Notes: generated from the sequence alone by a model not told the origin. A stretch of DNA of 64,000 bases from CAMTVQ01 sp947085255 (GCA_947085255.1 CAMTVQ010000009.1:186001-250000), one strand, 5' to 3'; shown: positions 33,678-43,026, counted from the stretch's first letter. Translations and numbers: made by a program.

Positions 33678-36632
33678 TTACTCGAGAATTGCTCTGATAT
33701 CTTCTTCGGTAAGCGATTTTACAAAACTTTCTTCAATGCCAATAAAGGTTTCGGCCAAGTGTTTTTTACGTTCTTGCAATGCCAAAATCTTTTCCTCTAC
33801 CGAATTTTTGGTAATAAACTTGTAGATAAATACACTTTTGGTTTGTCCAATGCGGTGGGTACGGTCAATGGCTTGTTGCTCTACGGCGGGGTTCCACCAC
33901 GGGTCGAGTATAAACACATAATCAGCCTCGGTAAGGTTAAGCCCCACACCACCTGCTTTTATGGATATCAGAAATACCTGAATACTTTCGTCTTTTCTAA
34001 AGGTTTCTACTACTTCTTGACGGTTTTGTGTTTGCCCGTCCAGATAAGTGTACGTTATTTTATGGGCATCAAAATACGTGCGGAAGAGTGTAAGGTGTTT
34101 TACAAATTGCGAGAATACGAGTACTTTATGCCCTTTTTCTAAGATATTTTCGAGCGTGTGTAATACATCCGTAAACTTTCCTGATTCATCAATATATTCA
34201 CTATTCACCAATTTTGGATGATTGGCAATTTGACGCAACTGGGTAAGACCCTGCAATAAATGAATTTGCGATTTAGCAATACCCTGCTCGGTAAGTAGTT
34301 TCAGAATTTGATTGCGGTAATACGATTTGGTTTCTTCGTACACCTTTTCTTGTTCCACACTCATATCCGAGTAATAGATATGTTCCACTTTTTCGGGTAA
34401 TTCGGTGGCTACTTGTTTTTTGGTGCGGCGCAGTACAAATGGTTTTATTAGCGCCAGCAACTTATCTGCTTTTTCTTGGTCCTTTTTCTTTTCTATAGGC
34501 GTTGCAAATTCATCCATAAAAAAAGTATGGTTACCCAACAAACCAGGGTTGATAAACTGCATTTGCGACCATAAATCTTCTACCGAATTTTCGATAGGTG
34601 TACCACTCAGAATAAGTCGATACTTGCATTTTAGTGTTTTTACCGCCTTCGCAATTTTAGATGATTGATTTTTAATAATCTGGCTCTCATCTAAAATAAT
34701 GTAGTGGAAATAAAAATCTTTAAATAAGTCTTTATCCAATCGTACAATGCCATATGTAGTTAAAACGATGTCGTATTTGGCAAATTCGTTGATGTTTTTA
34801 TCCCTATCTGTACCCGTATATACAAAAATACTGAGCGAAGGAGTAAACTTAGTAGCCTCGCTTAGCCAATTGTGTATTAGCGAAGTAGGCATTACAATAA
34901 GCGTGGTAAGCGGTTCTACTTTAAAAGATACATCTTTAAAATTCTTATCGTCAAGTTGTAAAATTTCTTCAGCCTTTTGTTGCTGTTCTTCTTTTACCTT
35001 TTGCAGGAGCGCTAAGGTTTGTATGGTTTTTCCTAAACCCATATCATCAGCCAAGCAACCACCAAAATTGTATTTGCGTAAAAAATGGAACCAATTGTAG
35101 CCCGCTTTTTGGTAAGGGCGCAGCTCGCCTTTAAAAGCCTTTGCTATAGATACATCTTCAATTTCATCAAAGTTGGCCAACTGCTCCAGCTTCCTATCCA
35201 TGGTAAGCGTGGCTAAATTGTCGCTGGTATAATCTTTTACCAAGCCAATGTGCATTTTCTTTAATCGAAACTCATTGCCCGATTCAGAAAAACTAAACAA
35301 GTTGCCGTACTGACTAAACCATGCTTCGGGGATGATGGCAATTTCGCCATTGGGCAATACAAATTCGCGTATTTTGTTGAGAATATGATTGCGCAACTCA
35401 ATAAATGGAATTTCGTAGGTGCCAAAATAAACTACGGCATGTATATCAAACCAATCGCTATTTTCTTTAAAATCAATGCTTACCTTGCTGGTACCTATCA
35501 GGTATTTTTTCTCCCCGTCATTTTGTTCCAACACAAATCCTTTATCCTCTAATTCTTGCTGATGTTCACTCAACCACTCTAAAATGGAGTATAGTTTTTC
35601 GGTATCGGCTACATCTTCAGTACTGGTCTTATTAATAGAAAAAGCGGCGCCATCTTCGGACTGTAAGCCCAATAATTGCAGTTCTTCTACTTTTGCGCCT
35701 TCCCATTGTAGCGATCGTTTTACCCGATGAAATACGTAATGGTCGTCTTTATGCTCCAGTGTTACCGATACCTTATTGCCCGAACGATATGGAAAAATAT
35801 AGGTTCCGTATTTAAAATAAAGTACCAATTGCAGTTGCCTATTCCACATTTCAGACACCTTTAATATGGGTTTTGCATCATATTTTTCGGTAATAATATC
35901 GAATCCCTCGGCATATACGTGGTGTTTTTCGATTAAGGTGGTAATGAATTTTTGGTAGTAAGTAGGCTCGCTGCTACGCGGAATTTCGATAAAGCGTTTG
36001 TTGAGGAAAGGCTGTAGTTTTTTACCCTCTACGCTTTCTTCAAAATAATGCAAGGTGCTTTCCAATAGCATCCAAGCGGGTTGGTTGCATATAATCTGCG
36101 CATCCTTAAACATAAACTCAATGCGTTTATCGAGGTATTTTATGGTAGGAAAGTAACGTGTGCCCTCTTCATTTCGTCTAAAATGAAAAAGCACGGATGC
36201 TGGTTCTGTAGCTATTTTTATACGTTTCCAAGTAGGATTTCCCTCTTTTCCCATCTCAAAAATAGCCTTATCAGTTGCTAGATTCAGTGCCTGTAATAAG
36301 CGCTTTTCTATATATGGACGCACCACTAAGTGCATCTTTTCGTCGTAATATTTTGGAAAAAATATGGCTGGGCGTTCAGGTTTTTTATAAAACTTACGGA
36401 TGATATACTCTTGGTCACATTCTTCCAACAGTTTAATGATTGCGTAATCCGTTTCGTCTAAAAAGCTATCAAACTCTTTAGCGGTGTGGCTAAAAATACG
36501 GTTGTAGCTCAGCGAAAAATCGCCTAGGGGGTTGAGCTGTACAATATATGCTTCCATTACAAAGCCAAGGTACTCGTGTTGCAACAACGAGTACACTACT
36601 TTACAGGGCTTAGTATTAGAAACTCTTACCAA
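33678..36632 (-). CDS. SNF2 family DEAD/DEAH-box helicase
   Basis: The 984-residue protein has an N-terminal domain of about 430 residues typical of bacterial SNF2-type proteins, then the two RecA lobes. Lobe 1 has ADDMGLGKTIQTLALLQ (Walker A), ILDESQIIKN (Walker B) and SGTPIENS; lobe 2 has VFLISIKAGGVGLNL and TEADYVFILDPWWNPAVEQQ with RTHRIGQ. It would remodel DNA-protein complexes. The start is a TTG codon: its first residues (VRVSNTKPCKVVYSLLQHEY) match the family N-terminus; the first ATG (36557) would drop 25 residues. A TATACCAA/TTGGTATA 8-bp dyad lies at 36692-36715 upstream. Confidence 0.9.
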   Translation of the reverse strand: MVRVSNTKPCKVVYSLLQHEYLGFVMEAYIVQLNPLGDFSLSYNRIFSHTAKEFDSFLDETDYAIIKLLEECDQEYIIRKFYKKPERPAIFFPKYYDEKMHLVVRPYIEKRLLQALNLATDKAIFEMGKEGNPTWKRIKIATEPASVLFHFRRNEEGTRYFPTIKYLDKRIEFMFKDAQIICNQPAWMLLESTLHYFEESVEGKKLQPFLNKRFIEIPRSSEPTYYQKFITTLIEKHHVYAEGFDIITEKYDAKPILKVSEMWNRQLQLVLYFKYGTYIFPYRSGNKVSVTLEHKDDHYVFHRVKRSLQWEGAKVEELQLLGLQSEDGAAFSINKTSTEDVADTEKLYSILEWLSEHQQELEDKGFVLEQNDGEKKYLIGTSKVSIDFKENSDWFDIHAVVYFGTYEIPFIELRNHILNKIREFVLPNGEIAIIPEAWFSQYGNLFSFSESGNEFRLKKMHIGLVKDYTSDNLATLTMDRKLEQLANFDEIEDVSIAKAFKGELRPYQKAGYNWFHFLRKYNFGGCLADDMGLGKTIQTLALLQKVKEEQQQKAEEILQLDDKNFKDVSFKVEPLTTLIVMPTSLIHNWLSEATKFTPSLSIFVYTGTDRDKNINEFAKYDIVLTTYGIVRLDKDLFKDFYFHYIILDESQIIKNQSSKIAKAVKTLKCKYRLILSGTPIENSVEDLWSQMQFINPGLLGNHTFFMDEFATPIEKKKDQEKADKLLALIKPFVLRRTKKQVATELPEKVEHIYYSDMSVEQEKVYEETKSYYRNQILKLLTEQGIAKSQIHLLQGLTQLRQIANHPKLVNSEYIDESGKFTDVLHTLENILEKGHKVLVFSQFVKHLTLFRTYFDAHKITYTYLDGQTQNRQEVVETFRKDESIQVFLISIKAGGVGLNLTEADYVFILDPWWNPAVEQQAIDRTHRIGQTKSVFIYKFITKNSVEEKILALQERKKHLAETFIGIEESFVKSLTEEDIRAILE

Positions 36633-36770
36633 AACGGAATTCTTTAAAAAATAGTAGACGCAATAATTTACTAATATAGTTAATTATTGAATATACCAAA
36701 TCTACACTTGGTATAAATACCTCTTGGGTTTATGAAATAATATAGTTTGGGAGATTACTAGAATAAAGAA

Positions 36771-37067
36771 TTACTTCCGCAAGGTTTTTACATACGCAGT
36801 CAGCTCATTAAGTGCTTCGGCAGATAGTTTTTTACCGTATGCTGGCATGGCTTTTTTTCCTTGTTGTAGTAGGCTTACTATTTCTGGTGCTTTAAGCACT
36901 GATACTTGCAAATTTTTTGCTCCCATGCTTCCTTTTGCCCCATCGGCTCCGTGGCATCGTTGGCAATTTTTTTCGTAAAGCTGTTTAGCTGTAAGTGAAG
37001 TTTTAGTTTGGGCAGAAGTACTGATAAAAGATAGTACGGCACAAAAAATTAATACTAGTCTATTCAT
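36771..37067 (-). CDS. Small class I c-type cytochrome
   Basis: The 98-residue protein has a signal peptide (cleavage near STSAQ) and one haem attachment site CQRCH (residues 35-39), with a Met ligand in KKAMPAYGKKL. It is a periplasmic electron carrier. It starts directly after the aspS stop codon (adjacent bases), so it is probably transcribed with aspS, an unexpected pairing that may only reflect position. The redox partner is unknown. Confidence 0.92.
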   Translation of the reverse strand: MNRLVLIFCAVLSFISTSAQTKTSLTAKQLYEKNCQRCHGADGAKGSMGAKNLQVSVLKAPEIVSLLQQGKKAMPAYGKKLSAEALNELTAYVKTLRK

Positions 37068-38819
37068 CTATTTCAATGCAATCTTCAATTCATCCAACTG
37101 TGCTTGTGCAATTACAGATGGGCTATCTATCATTACATCTCTGCCCGAATTATTTTTAGGGAAGGCAATTACTTCACGAATGCTATCTTCTCCGGCAAAT
37201 AAAGAGGTCCATCTATCAAATCCAAAAGCAATACCACCATGGGGAGGAGCACCAAATTCGAAGGCATCCATCAAAAATCCAAATTGATTTTGGGCTTCTT
37301 CTTTGGTAAAGCCTAAATGTTTAAACATCAATGCTTGCAGCGTTTTATCATGAATACGAATAGAACCACCGCCAATCTCAGTACCATTAAATACTAAATC
37401 GTAGGCATTGGCACGTACTTCTTTCGGGTTGCTATCCAATAAGGCTATGTCCTCTGGTTTTGGAGAAGTAAAAGGGTGGTGCATGGCATGGAAACGCTGG
37501 CTATCTTCATCCCATTCCAACAACGGAAAGTCAATTACCCAAAGTGGTGCGAATGTATTTTTATCACGCAGCCCTAAACGATTACCCATTTCTAAGCGGA
37601 GGTCATTTAAGGCTTTGCGGGTTTTATCGGCTTTGCCAGCCAAAATCAATAATAAATCGCCAGGTTTTGCATTAAATGCCGCTGCCCAGTTTTTTAAATC
37701 TTCTTCAGAATAAAATTTATCTACCGATGATTTTACGGTTCCATCTTCATTTACGCGAGCATATACCAAGCCTGTTGCACCTATTTGCGGACGCTTTACA
37801 AAATCAGTTAGCTCATCTAATTGTTTGCGGGTGTATTCGGCACAATTAGGAGCGCAAATGCCAACTACTAATTCTGCTTGCTCGAATACTGGAAAATCAG
37901 CATTACCACCCTTTGCTAAAGCAGGAGTAAATTCTACAAACTCCATCCCAAAACGGATATCTGGTTTGTCAGACCCATATTTTTTCATGGCATCAGCATA
38001 GGTCATGCGCTGAAAATCTGTTAACTCTACTCCACGCACTACTTTAAAAAGATGCTTTGTTAAGCCTTCAAAGGTGTTTAAAATATCTTCTTGGGTAACG
38101 AAAGACATTTCACAATCAATTTGTGTAAACTCTGGCTGACGGTCGGCACGTAAATCTTCATCTCTAAAACATTTTACGATTTGATAATACCTATCAAATC
38201 CCGACACCATTAATAGCTGTTTAAAGGTTTGCGGCGATTGTGGTAAGGCATAAAACTCGCCTGTATTCATACGGCTGGGTACTACAAAATCGCGTGCTCC
38301 TTCGGGAGTAGATTTAATCAATACGGGGGTTTCTACCTCTATAAATTTCAATCCATCCAAATATTTACGGGTTTCTATCGCCAAACGGTGACGCATTTCT
38401 AAATTTCGGCGTAACGGATTTCGGCGCAAATCTAAATAGCGGTATTTGGCGCGGATATCCTCACCACCATCAGTATCGTCTTCTATGGTAAATGGAGGTG
38501 TTTTTGCAGCATTCAGTATTTCTAAAGCAGAGATTTTAATCTCGATTTCCCCGGTAGGCATTTTTGCATTTTTGCTGCTACGTTCAATCACGGTTCCACT
38601 AACTTTTATCACAAACTCACGCCCTAACTTGCGGGCTTCCATGCACAATGTTTCGTTTTCTTCTAAATTGAAAACCAGTTGTGTAATCCCATATCGGTCA
38701 CGTAAATCCACAAAGGTCATCCCTCCTAAATCACGCGAGCGTTGTACCCAACCGCAAAGCGTTACGGTATTACCCAGATTATTAATCGTTAATTCGCCGC
38801 AAGTATGTGTACGTAGCAT
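37068..38819 (-). CDS. aspS: Aspartate-tRNA ligase
   Basis: The 583-residue class II synthetase has an N-terminal OB-fold anticodon-binding domain (TVTLCGWVQRSRDLGGMTF), the class II motif 2 (IVKCFRDEDLRADRQPEFTQ), the GAD insertion domain (about residues 290-410) and motif 3 (GIAFGFDRWTSLFAGE). It charges tRNA-Asp. The leader holds an 11-unit period-7 array. The start at the ATG just downstream of that array is the only one consistent with family length. Confidence 0.98.
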   Translation of the reverse strand: MLRTHTCGELTINNLGNTVTLCGWVQRSRDLGGMTFVDLRDRYGITQLVFNLEENETLCMEARKLGREFVIKVSGTVIERSSKNAKMPTGEIEIKISALEILNAAKTPPFTIEDDTDGGEDIRAKYRYLDLRRNPLRRNLEMRHRLAIETRKYLDGLKFIEVETPVLIKSTPEGARDFVVPSRMNTGEFYALPQSPQTFKQLLMVSGFDRYYQIVKCFRDEDLRADRQPEFTQIDCEMSFVTQEDILNTFEGLTKHLFKVVRGVELTDFQRMTYADAMKKYGSDKPDIRFGMEFVEFTPALAKGGNADFPVFEQAELVVGICAPNCAEYTRKQLDELTDFVKRPQIGATGLVYARVNEDGTVKSSVDKFYSEEDLKNWAAAFNAKPGDLLLILAGKADKTRKALNDLRLEMGNRLGLRDKNTFAPLWVIDFPLLEWDEDSQRFHAMHHPFTSPKPEDIALLDSNPKEVRANAYDLVFNGTEIGGGSIRIHDKTLQALMFKHLGFTKEEAQNQFGFLMDAFEFGAPPHGGIAFGFDRWTSLFAGEDSIREVIAFPKNNSGRDVMIDSPSVIAQAQLDELKIALK

Positions 38820-38825
38820 AATTTT

Positions 38826-38902
38826 TATCAGTTGCCAGTTACCGGCTATCAGTTACCGGCAACCGACAATCGGCAACCGGCAACCGACAACCGGCAACCG
38901 AA
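38826..38902. repeat. Eleven-unit period-7 array in the aspS leader
   Basis: On the plus strand the 7-mers are TATCAGT, TGCCAGT, TACCGGC, TATCAGT, TACCGGC, AACCGAC, AATCGGC, AACCGGC, AACCGAC, AACCGGC, AACCGAA, 77 nt in all. It starts 6 nt before the aspS start codon (minus strand). A TATTTTCG box on the minus strand (38917-38910) could be the -7 element of aspS, which would place the array in its leader. Confidence 0.9.
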
Positions 38903-38951
38903 TAAAGCGCGAAAATACGGATTATAGTAGATAATTTTATACCTTCAAGGC

Positions 38952-39308
38952 ATGAACATAGAGCAACTGCGTGATTACTGCATGAGCAAGAAGGGTGTTA
39001 CCGAAGGTTTTCCTTTTGGTCCGGATACCTTGGTGTTTAAGGTAATGGGCAAAGTGTTTTTGATTACAGGAATGGATACTCCATTGCAAATGAACGTAAA
39101 ATCTGACCCAGAAGAAGCCATTGCATTACGGGAGGAGCATCCAGAAGTGCAGCCAGGATACCACATGAATAAAAAACATTGGAATACCGTAACGGTAGGG
39201 GGTAATTTGCCTGATAGTTTGGTGATAAAAATGATAGACGATTCATATGCTTTGATAATTGCTGGAATGAATAAGAAGGAGCGAGAAGTATTGGAGGAAA
39301 TAAGTTAA
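38952..39308 (+). CDS. MmcQ/YjbR family DNA-binding protein
   Basis: The 118-residue protein fits the YjbR/MmcQ (DUF419) alpha/beta fold, with MSKKGVTEGFPFGPDTLVFKV at the start, HMNKKHWNTVTV in the middle and a C-terminal helix SYALIIAGMNKKE. Members bind DNA in structural studies but their role is not clear. It is a single gene flanked by repeats, divergent from aspS. Confidence 0.9.
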   Translation: MNIEQLRDYCMSKKGVTEGFPFGPDTLVFKVMGKVFLITGMDTPLQMNVKSDPEEAIALREEHPEVQPGYHMNKKHWNTVTVGGNLPDSLVIKMIDDSYALIIAGMNKKEREVLEEIS

Positions 39309-39353
39309 AGTTTGCACACTTGATATTTAATGTGCTGACGAAGCGTTTTTCTT

Positions 39354-39513
39354 GTCATCCCGAACTTGTTTCGGGATCTAAATGGAGGGTACAGATGCGA
39401 AATAAATTCGGCATGACACGCAGAGTAGGTTAATTAGTATAAAAGGACCTTTTTTCTTGTCATCCTGAGCGAAGTCGAAGGATGAGCAACTAATGGGATT
39501 TTACTCATCCTGA
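39354..39513. repeat. Dispersed GTCAT-CTGA repeats, copy 3 (two elements)
   Basis: The first element (39354-39417) pairs GTCAT-C-CCGAACTTGTTTCGG-G-ATC with, on the other strand, GTCAT-G-CCGAATTTATTTCG-C-ATC. The second (from 39459) reads GTCAT-C-CTGAGCGAAGTCGAAG-G-ATG and is followed by a degraded half near 39505-39513 (CTCATCCTG). CCGAA/TTCGG here replaces the CTGAA/TTCAG arms seen at 61010. Confidence 0.85.
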
Positions 39514-39542
39514 ATTTTTAAGAACTATAACTAAAAAATACT

Positions 39543-39779
39543 ATGTGGAAAGAAACACCAGAAGGACTAAATAAAACATTTGAGTTTAAAAACTTTAGCG
39601 AAGCCTTTGCTTTTATGGCACGTGTGGCACTTGCTGCCGAGAAAATTGACCATCATCCTAATTGGAGCAATGTATACAATCGGGTAACTATTACGCTGAA
39701 TACACATAGTGCGGGTAATAGTGTTACCGAAAAAGACCATATCTTAGCCCATACGATCGACAAATTTATTACAGGATGA
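39543..39779 (+). CDS. 4a-hydroxytetrahydrobiopterin dehydratase
   Basis: The 78-residue protein carries the family motif EKIDHHPNWSNVYNRVTITL, with the His-His pair of the pterin-dehydratase active site, and TEKDHILAHTIDKFI. It dehydrates 4a-carbinolamine to regenerate quinonoid dihydrobiopterin after aromatic hydroxylase turnover; no hydroxylase is visible here. Its stop overlaps the M14 peptidase start by 4 nt (ATGA), so the two are coupled. Confidence 0.92.
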   Translation: MWKETPEGLNKTFEFKNFSEAFAFMARVALAAEKIDHHPNWSNVYNRVTITLNTHSAGNSVTEKDHILAHTIDKFITG

Positions 39780-41497
39780 TATTTCATTTTATTGCGCTAA
39801 GTGCTGCGTTGTTTGCCAGTGATTCCTTACAAACACCTTACGAAAAGAGCAACAAGCAACAAACTACTTCTTACCAAGAATACATCAATTACTACACGCA
39901 TTTAGACGATGCTTTTGGTGCTGTAAAACTGCTAACAGGAAGTAATTGCGATGGCGGAAAACCCTTGCATTTGGTAGTAATAAATGCAGATGGAGAGTTT
40001 GACTTAACCAAGGTTGCTCAAAGCAAAAAAGCACTTGTTTTTATCAATAACGGCATACACCCTGGCGAACCCGAAGGTATTGATGCCAGCATGCAGTTGG
40101 CAAGAGATTTAGTAACGTTACCAAAATTTAAACGATTGCTCGATAGTGTAATTGTATGTATTGTGCCTATTTTTAATGTAGAAGGCGCATTAAATACCAG
40201 TGCATATTATAGGGTGAATCAGAATGGTCCCCAAAATCCAGCCTTTCGGGGTAATGGTCAGAATCGGGATTTGAACCGTGATTTTATAAAGTGTGATACC
40301 CGCAATGCCATGGCACTTATCGAATTTATACAAGCAGCCAACCCCGATATTTTTATAGATACCCACACCAGCAACGGCGCCGATTACCAATACGTGCTTA
40401 CCTATATTGCTACACAAAAAGACAAATTACACCCTGCTCTATCGGCGTATATGACGGGCAAATTCGAACCAAAATTAAAGAGTAACCTAAACAAACAGGG
40501 GTTTTTGCTTTCGCCGTATGTAAACGAGTATAAAACCATACCCGATTCGGGCATTGTGGGCTTTTTAGAAACTCCTCGGTTTTCTACAGGATATAGCACC
40601 TTGTTTAATATGCTTGGTTTTGTTGTAGAAACGCACATGCTGAAACCCTTTGATAAACGCGTAGCCGCTACTTATGCTTTTTTGCAAAACACGCTTGTAG
40701 TAGCTGCCAAGGATGTGGCAGAAATTAAACGGATTCGTAAACAAGCTATAGCAGAAACTAGAACAGCTGCTACATTTGCGCTCAACTACCGCTTAGATAC
40801 CGCCAGTTTTAGCAACATCGACTTTGCAGGCTATCAATCGGGATACCGACCGAGCTTAATTAGTGGATTACCACGTTTGCAATACGACCGTAACAAGCCT
40901 TTTACTAAAAAAGTGTGCTTTTATAATACCTATTTGCCAAGTATTTCGGTAACAAAACCAGTGGCTTATGTGCTGCCACAGGCGTATCAAGAAGTGATAA
41001 AACGCTTGCAACTGAACGGAGTGCAACTGCAGCCTTTGGTAAAAGATACGGTAATGAAGGTGGAAGTGCAGTACATTGCCAGTACACAAACCGCTAGTAA
41101 TCCGTATGAGGGGCATTACCTACACTACAATACAACGGTACGTACCGATACGCAACGACTTTCTTTTTTTGCTGGTGATGTAGTAATTTATATGAATCAG
41201 CCAGCTAATCGGTTTATTGCGGAAGTATTGGAGCCACAATCGGTAGATTCGTATTTTAATTGGAACTTTTTTGACGGGATACTGAACCAAAAGGAATATT
41301 TCTCGGATTATGTATTTGAGGATGTAGCTGCCGATTATCTGAAGCAACATCCAGAAGTAAGGGCCTTGTTAGAAGAAGCAAAAAAGAACAATCCCGACTT
41401 GGCGCAAAGTGCTGCAAAGCAATTGGATTTTGTGTACCGCAACTCGCCTTATTACGAACCTTCGCACAAACGGTATCCGGTTATGAAATTATTTTAA
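39776..41497 (+). CDS. M14 family metallopeptidase (zinc carboxypeptidase-like)
   Basis: The 573-residue protein has a short hydrophobic N-terminus and the zinc site GIHPGEPEG (HxxE), the second zinc His in IDTHTSNGADYQ, and a Glu in VVETHMLKPF that fits the catalytic Glu270 of carboxypeptidase A. A beta-rich C-terminal domain of about 230 residues follows. It is probably periplasmic. It overlaps the pterin dehydratase gene upstream by 4 nt. Substrate unknown. Confidence 0.88.
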   Translation: MIFHFIALSAALFASDSLQTPYEKSNKQQTTSYQEYINYYTHLDDAFGAVKLLTGSNCDGGKPLHLVVINADGEFDLTKVAQSKKALVFINNGIHPGEPEGIDASMQLARDLVTLPKFKRLLDSVIVCIVPIFNVEGALNTSAYYRVNQNGPQNPAFRGNGQNRDLNRDFIKCDTRNAMALIEFIQAANPDIFIDTHTSNGADYQYVLTYIATQKDKLHPALSAYMTGKFEPKLKSNLNKQGFLLSPYVNEYKTIPDSGIVGFLETPRFSTGYSTLFNMLGFVVETHMLKPFDKRVAATYAFLQNTLVVAAKDVAEIKRIRKQAIAETRTAATFALNYRLDTASFSNIDFAGYQSGYRPSLISGLPRLQYDRNKPFTKKVCFYNTYLPSISVTKPVAYVLPQAYQEVIKRLQLNGVQLQPLVKDTVMKVEVQYIASTQTASNPYEGHYLHYNTTVRTDTQRLSFFAGDVVIYMNQPANRFIAEVLEPQSVDSYFNWNFFDGILNQKEYFSDYVFEDVAADYLKQHPEVRALLEEAKKNNPDLAQSAAKQLDFVYRNSPYYEPSHKRYPVMKLF

Positions 41498-41543
41498 TAC
41501 GGACTATCATGCTGATTTTAGCGCAATATATTATCTTCAGGTT

Positions 41544-41602
41544 GTCATTCAGACGCAGGAGGAATCCCAAAATGGATGGGATGCTTCGTTCCTCAGGATG
41601 AC
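41544..41602. repeat. Dispersed GTCAT-CTGA inverted repeat, copy 4
   Basis: The left half is GTCAT-T-CAGACGCAGGAGG-A-ATC; the right half on the other strand is GTCAT-C-CTGAGGAACGAAG-C-ATC, whose closing pair is a C-C mismatch, the one clear exception in the family. Its right end contains an ATG (41598) that is in frame with the rhomboid gene but is repeat DNA. Confidence 0.8.
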
Positions 41603-41611
41603 AGCAGAAAC

Positions 41612-41667
41612 TTCCATTTACCATCATCCATACTTTTGCCTTTTTACTTTATCCTTTTACCTTTATA
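41612..41667 (+). repeat. Eight-unit period-7 array abutting the rhomboid start
   Basis: The 7-mers TTCCATT, TACCATC, ATCCATA, CTTTTGC, CTTTTTA, CTTTATC, CTTTTAC, CTTTATA end two bases before the ATG at 41670. The array is pyrimidine-rich, and no purine-rich ribosome binding site is left before the start. Confidence 0.85.
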
Positions 41668-41669
41668 CA

Positions 41670-42278
41670 ATGCTTCATTACTTACAATACAGCCCTGTTG
41701 CTTCGTTTATCTTTTTTATTACCGTACTTACTTCTGTGTACACACTTTATTTCGAGCCGAGTGTGCTACGCAAATTTATGTTGCACCCCTACAGTTTTGC
41801 AAGAGGAAAAAACAGGTTTACCATTATTACTAGCGGACTAATACATGCAGATTTTACGCATCTGCTATTTAATATGATTTCGTACTACTTTTTTGCCTTT
41901 CAGCTGGAGCGTATTATCGGGCATTGGCAGTTTGGTTTGTTATATATACTCAGTATTGTGCTGAGTGATATAAATACCCTCTACAAGTATAAAAACAGCC
42001 CGTCTTACTTTAGTTTAGGAGCATCTGGGGCTATATCGGCAGTACTGTTCAGTTATATTTTATTCAATCCATTCAATAAGCTATATTTCTTTATCATTCC
42101 TTTTGGCATCCCTGCTTGGCTTTTTGCATTGTTGTATTTGTGCTATTGCTATTATGCCTCGCGCAATCAATACGATCACATCAATCATGATGCGCATTTA
42201 TTTGGAGCCTTATCGGGTTTGGTTATCACGCTTATACTGTATCCGCAGTTGTTTCAGCACTTTCCAATGTTTCAGTAA
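41670..42278 (+). CDS. Rhomboid family intramembrane serine protease
   Basis: I start at ATG 41670 (MLHYLQYSPVASF); upstream in-frame codons back to 41598 are repeat DNA. The 202 residues span about six membrane helices. The catalytic Ser lies in SLGASGAISAVLFSY (GxSG), the catalytic His in HDAHLFGALSG, and the loop HADFTHLLFNM is the conserved L1/oxyanion element. It cleaves transmembrane substrates within the inner membrane. It is monocistronic. Confidence 0.93.
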   Translation: MLHYLQYSPVASFIFFITVLTSVYTLYFEPSVLRKFMLHPYSFARGKNRFTIITSGLIHADFTHLLFNMISYYFFAFQLERIIGHWQFGLLYILSIVLSDINTLYKYKNSPSYFSLGASGAISAVLFSYILFNPFNKLYFFIIPFGIPAWLFALLYLCYCYYASRNQYDHINHDAHLFGALSGLVITLILYPQLFQHFPMFQ

Positions 42279-42537
42279 AGTGCTTTATTAAGAGTAATGC
42301 CTGTTTTATGAAGTATGCTAAAAGGTTACAGCTTTTTATAAGTATTATTTTGCCCTGATAAAGAGCGGCTTAGTCTATTATTTATACACACGCCCTAAGT
42401 TTGGTACTCTACTTGCCATAGTCTGTATAACTAAAATAAATAAGGCTATGAAACGAGCTAACAAATCATTAGCACAAAGGGGTGATGATTGTTTAAGCGA
42501 GTTCCATCTGACAACTAAAAATCAAAAAATAAAACAG

Positions 42538-42918
42538 ATGAAAAGGTATCTAATTATCGCGCTAGTATTAGTGGCACAGATTGCCGCTGCACAAATTGGG
42601 TCTAATAAAGAAACAATTTTAACCTACGAACGTTCAAAGGGAAGCGAATTAGGCGCATTTGATGGTAATAAATTACATGCCGTAAATAAAAATGTTAATA
42701 CTTATTACTATTTAAAAAACGGTAGGTGTACAAATATCGTAAAGATAACCAGACGAGAAGATTTGGGATCGTTAAAACAATTTCTTAGTGATAACGGTTA
42801 TAAGTACGATACCTCATTAAGTGTGTACAGAAAAGATAATTTAGTTGGGGAGTTTGAGTATCAAAACCAGTTTATATACCTGAAGATAAACGAGCAGGCA
42901 GAACTGGTACTAAAATAA
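42538..42918 (+). CDS. Hypothetical secreted protein
   Basis: I start at ATG 42538, which gives a clean signal peptide (MKRYLIIALVLVAQIAAAQ); an ATG at 42448 only adds 30 unusual residues. The mature protein (about 107 residues) is polar with short strands (LKNGRCTNIVKITR, NLVGEFEYQNQFIYLKI) and is not recognised. It is a lone gene between the rhomboid gene and the convergent peroxidase gene. The 259 nt upstream hold a TAAGTTTG box at 42396-42403 without a clear -33 partner. Confidence 0.7.
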   Translation: MKRYLIIALVLVAQIAAAQIGSNKETILTYERSKGSELGAFDGNKLHAVNKNVNTYYYLKNGRCTNIVKITRREDLGSLKQFLSDNGYKYDTSLSVYRKDNLVGEFEYQNQFIYLKINEQAELVLK

Positions 42919-43026
42919 GTAAACAAGATTATACGTTAGTAACGTAAATAATGAGTGCTGCATGTTTTGCCACTTTTCAAAGAGAGGCACATGCAGTTTT
43001 CATAACAATAGGGGTCGGCGATGGGT

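Noticed and set aside
38826..38902. The heptad array considered as a CRISPR array
   Set aside because: The period is 7 nt with no spacers, unit sequences vary, and no cas genes are in the window.
41598..41669. An upstream start for the rhomboid gene
   Set aside because: Those codons lie in a GTCAT repeat and a period-7 array.
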